33,184 bases of DNA from a bacterium (GTDB lineage Bacteria > Actinomycetota > Acidimicrobiia > Spongiisociales > ZC4RG35). The position numbers and the translations under genes are program-made. Positions 31,049 to 33,184 of the stretch are shown piece by piece. The DNA lies in contig JAHEIN010000006.1 in assembly GCA_024639335.1 (NCBI GenBank), positions 1-33,184 of the forward strand, in the 5' to 3' direction. The notes beneath the pieces were generated by a model. It saw only the letters and a program-made list of their open reading frames with translations, searched no databases and had not been told where the DNA came from. Each line of letters begins with the position of its first letter. Within the stretch, counting starts at the first letter, position 1.

Positions 31049-32842
31049 ATGTTCGCTCGTTTCGACGATCTGAGGCCACATCGCCGACGTTCGTTTCAAC
31101 TCGACAGTCCTGTGGAGGTCTTGGCGGCTGCCCGGGTAGAGGATGTCCCCGACGTGCTGGAAACGGCCGAGCGAGCAGTTTCGCAGAACAAGTGGGTCGC
31201 CGGGTTCGTCAGCTACGAGGCTGCACCGGCATTCGACGAGTCGCTCGTCGTCCGCGAAGTCGGTGGGACATCTGTCGAGGATCTGCCGCTCGCATGGTTC
31301 GCCGTGTTCGATCATCGCGAGTCGGTCTCTGCAAATGGCGGCGCCTACGAGCTGGGCCAGTGGAGCCCTTCCACCGACGAGGCTCGTCACCATGCGGCGA
31401 TCGCCGAGATACGGAGACAGATCCGCGAGGGACACACCTACCAGGTGAACCACACGTTTCGGCTGGAGGCGCCATTCTCCGGTGACGCACACGCGCTCTA
31501 CTCGGACCTGGCGTCATCGCAGACGTGCGGGTACGGGAGCTACATCGACGCCGGTCGATGGGCGGTTGCCTCTGCGTCGCCCGAGCTCTTCTTCGAGTGG
31601 CGCCACGATCGCATCGTCTCCAAGCCCATGAAGGGGACCATCCACCGCGGCACGACGCTCTCCGATGACGAAGAGCGGCGACGCCAGCTCTTCGGATCCG
31701 AGAAGAACCGGGCGGAGAACTTGATGATCGTCGACATGGTGCGCAACGACCTGGGACGCGTCAGCCGCATCGGCTCGATCAGAGTGCCCGAACTGTTCTC
31801 GACCGAGAAGTACGACACGGTGTGGCAGATGACCTCGACTGTGACGGGTCGGCCAATGCCGGGGACGAAGCTCGTCGATGTCTTCAGTGCTCTCTTCCCA
31901 TGTGCATCGATCACCGGTGCACCCAAGGTCTCGACGATGGAGATCATCTCTCAGCTCGAAACCACACCGCGAGGGGTGTACTGCGGCACGGTCGGATTCG
32001 GGGGTCCAGGCCCCGCCGGGCCGGAGTGGGCATTCAACGTTGCGATCCGCACGGTGCTGGTCGACCGCGATGAGGGGCTCGCGTTGTACGGCACAGGCGG
32101 TGGCATCACCTACGACTCGACGCCGGGTGACGAGTACGCCGAGGCGCTGCTGAAGACGCAGGTATTGGCGCGACGGTCAGCCGATCTCGAACTGGTCGAG
32201 ACGATGCGCTGGGATCCCGCCTCCGGGTTCTTCGAACTGGCCCGCCACCTCTCTCGCCTGTCCGACTCCGCCTGGTACTTCGATGTGCCACTCGATCCGG
32301 CGGAGGTGCGAGCGGGCCTCGACCGGGCAACCAAGAGCGCAGAACAGGGACTGAAGGTGAGGCTGCTCGTCGACCGGACCGGCTGGATCACGGTCGAAAC
32401 CGAGCCACTGCCCCAGCCCTCGGCTATGCCGTTGGCGTTGGCGATCGACACCGAGGCAGTTGATCCCCTGGACCCGCTGCTCCACCACAAGACCACGAGC
32501 CGGGCCGTGTATCAAGAGGCGGCAGAGCGCTTTCCCGATGCCGATGATGTGGTGCTCGTGAACCACTCCGGACGCGTGACCGAGACCACGATCGGGAATC
32601 TCGCAGTCCTCATCGACGGCAGCTGGGTCACGCCCCCGGCGAAGGACGGCCTCCTCGCTGGCATCCGGCGGGCGTCGATGCTCGCCACAGGCGACCTCAC
32701 CGAGCGATCGGTGACCGTTGATGAGCTACGAGCCGCCGACGGGATCGCCCGCCTCAACGCAGTGCGCGGATGGGAGCCGGCGATCCTGATGGACGCCCCG
32801 GGTGAGGGTTGTTCCCCTTCACCATCGCCCTCGGGCCGATAG
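31049..32842 (+). CDS. Aminodeoxychorismate synthase component I fused to 4-amino-4-deoxychorismate lyase (PabB-PabC)
   Basis: 597 residues. PabB part (about 1-375): GFVSYEAAPAF, IREGHTYQVNHTFRLEA (aminodeoxychorismate synthase type), ASPELFFEW, SKPMKGTIHRG (the PIKGT-like block with the nucleophilic Lys), AENLMIVDMVRNDLGRV, ASITGAPKVSTMEII, and GGITYDSTPGDEY. PabC part (about 380-590): aminotransferase class IV fold with PLLHHKTTSRAVYQ, where HKT-T holds the PLP Lys, then VVLVNHSGRVTETTIGNL. Makes p-aminobenzoate for folate, given a glutaminase (PabA) from elsewhere. The start ATG 31049 is eight bases after the preceding stop; the frame is open further upstream, but that part is antisense-like sequence inside the previous gene. 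Folate supply may serve fhs. Confidence 0.93.
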   Translation: MFARFDDLRPHRRRSFQLDSPVEVLAAARVEDVPDVLETAERAVSQNKWVAGFVSYEAAPAFDESLVVREVGGTSVEDLPLAWFAVFDHRESVSANGGAYELGQWSPSTDEARHHAAIAEIRRQIREGHTYQVNHTFRLEAPFSGDAHALYSDLASSQTCGYGSYIDAGRWAVASASPELFFEWRHDRIVSKPMKGTIHRGTTLSDDEERRRQLFGSEKNRAENLMIVDMVRNDLGRVSRIGSIRVPELFSTEKYDTVWQMTSTVTGRPMPGTKLVDVFSALFPCASITGAPKVSTMEIISQLETTPRGVYCGTVGFGGPGPAGPEWAFNVAIRTVLVDRDEGLALYGTGGGITYDSTPGDEYAEALLKTQVLARRSADLELVETMRWDPASGFFELARHLSRLSDSAWYFDVPLDPAEVRAGLDRATKSAEQGLKVRLLVDRTGWITVETEPLPQPSAMPLALAIDTEAVDPLDPLLHHKTTSRAVYQEAAERFPDADDVVLVNHSGRVTETTIGNLAVLIDGSWVTPPAKDGLLAGIRRASMLATGDLTERSVTVDELRAADGIARLNAVRGWEPAILMDAPGEGCSPSPSPSGR

Positions 32843-32891
32843 CGTCGAAACTGATGATGTAGCCAGACCTCATGCCCGGCCTCGAGTCTCG

Positions 32892-33184
32892 GGCGAGCTC
32901 CCGACGCACGAGTTGCCCGATGGGCTCGAGATCCGGACGGTCACCGGGATCACGTCCGACAGATATGGGAGGCAGACCAGGCGGCGTTTCGAGATCACTG
33001 GGGCTGATCGAAGCCGACCGAGAACGACTATCGGCACTTCCTCGAGGATCCCCATCGCGACATCTCGTTGTGGCGCATCGCCTGGGTTGGCAACGAGGTC
33101 GCCGGGCAGGTGAAGTCGTTCATCAACCCCGAGGAGAACGAGGCACTCGGCAAGCAGCGCGGCTGGACCGAGTACATCTCGACG
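32892..33184 (+). pseudogene. Broken GNAT acetyltransferase, runs off window end
   Basis: ELPTHELPDGLEIRTVTG in one frame is followed, after a one-base loss in the G run at 32946-32948, by DHVRQIWEADQAAFRDHWG in another, then an in-frame TGA (33005-33007), then SKPTENDYRHFLEDPHRD and LWRIAWVGNEVAGQVKSFI to the edge. Together these give the C-terminal GNAT domain of the two-domain acetyltransferases common in actinobacteria (WEADxxAFRDHWG block). The N-terminal GNAT half is not found upstream; 32843-32891 shows nothing recognisable. One frameshift, one stop (CGA to TGA likely) and 5' loss make a pseudogene. Confidence 0.75.

Noticed and set aside
33005-33007. In-frame TGA in the GNAT remnant as a second selenocysteine codon
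   Set aside because: GNAT enzymes have no Sec position, there is no SECIS-like hairpin after it, and a frameshift lies just upstream; it is simple decay.

Overview
The window is GC-rich and densely coded, with short intergenic gaps and many ATGA-type overlaps. A 13E12/DUF222-type HNH remnant, a Ddn-like deazaflavin (F420) enzyme, a nickel superoxide dismutase with its S26 protease, and many genes that look leaderless point to an actinobacterium. An Acidimicrobiia-like lineage is my best guess, inferred from gene content only. No rRNA, tRNA, CRISPR array, insertion sequence or phage gene was seen.

Layout. 1-840: a partial YciI-family gene and a decayed HNH endonuclease. 875-3745 (minus strand): bL25 - peptidyl-tRNA hydrolase - glycerol kinase behind one good promoter; the hydrolase has no canonical start codon for its essential N-terminus. 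3773-8788: small housekeeping and accessory genes (SRPBCC protein, alpha/beta hydrolase, endonuclease/phosphatase, 6-phosphogluconolactonase, secreted esterase lipoprotein, HhH DNA glycosylase, Ddn-like protein).

8881-14655: the main accessory system, a bacterial microcompartment (BMC) operon of the sugar-phosphate-utilising (SPU) kind. A winged-helix regulator with a palindromic promoter is followed by RpiB, DeoC, BMC-T, BMC-H, BMC-P, CoA-acylating aldehyde dehydrogenase, BMC-T, BMC-P and BMC-P. All three enzymes carry an N-terminal amphipathic segment like an encapsulation peptide. The inferred chemistry is deoxyribose-5-phosphate to glyceraldehyde-3-phosphate plus acetaldehyde, then acetaldehyde to acetyl-CoA inside the shell. 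RpiB has Asp where the classical catalytic Cys sits, and the locus lacks the usual cofactor-recycling enzymes.

14707-21097: flavin reductase, MscS channel, methionyl-tRNA synthetase with a KASAS signature, a YdbS/YdbT-like PH-domain pair, a strong hairpin terminator, and a divergent sodN/sodX pair whose nickel hook reads HCDLYC instead of HCDLPC.

21228-27911: a formate/one-carbon cluster: formate-THF ligase, then a three-gene NAD-linked formate dehydrogenase. Its catalytic gene is interrupted by an in-frame TGA that is almost certainly selenocysteine, followed by a clear SECIS hairpin. The FdhA polypeptide is split: its N-terminal Fe-S region, including the molybdopterin-oxidoreductase [4Fe-4S] domain, is a separate gene at the far end of the operon, after a NuoE-NuoF fusion and a heptamer-repeat spacer.

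27918-33184: metallo-beta-lactamase-fold hydrolase, two Gfo/Idh/MocA oxidoreductases (the first with an unrecognised N-terminal extension), a PabB-PabC fusion for p-aminobenzoate, and a broken GNAT acetyltransferase that runs off the end.
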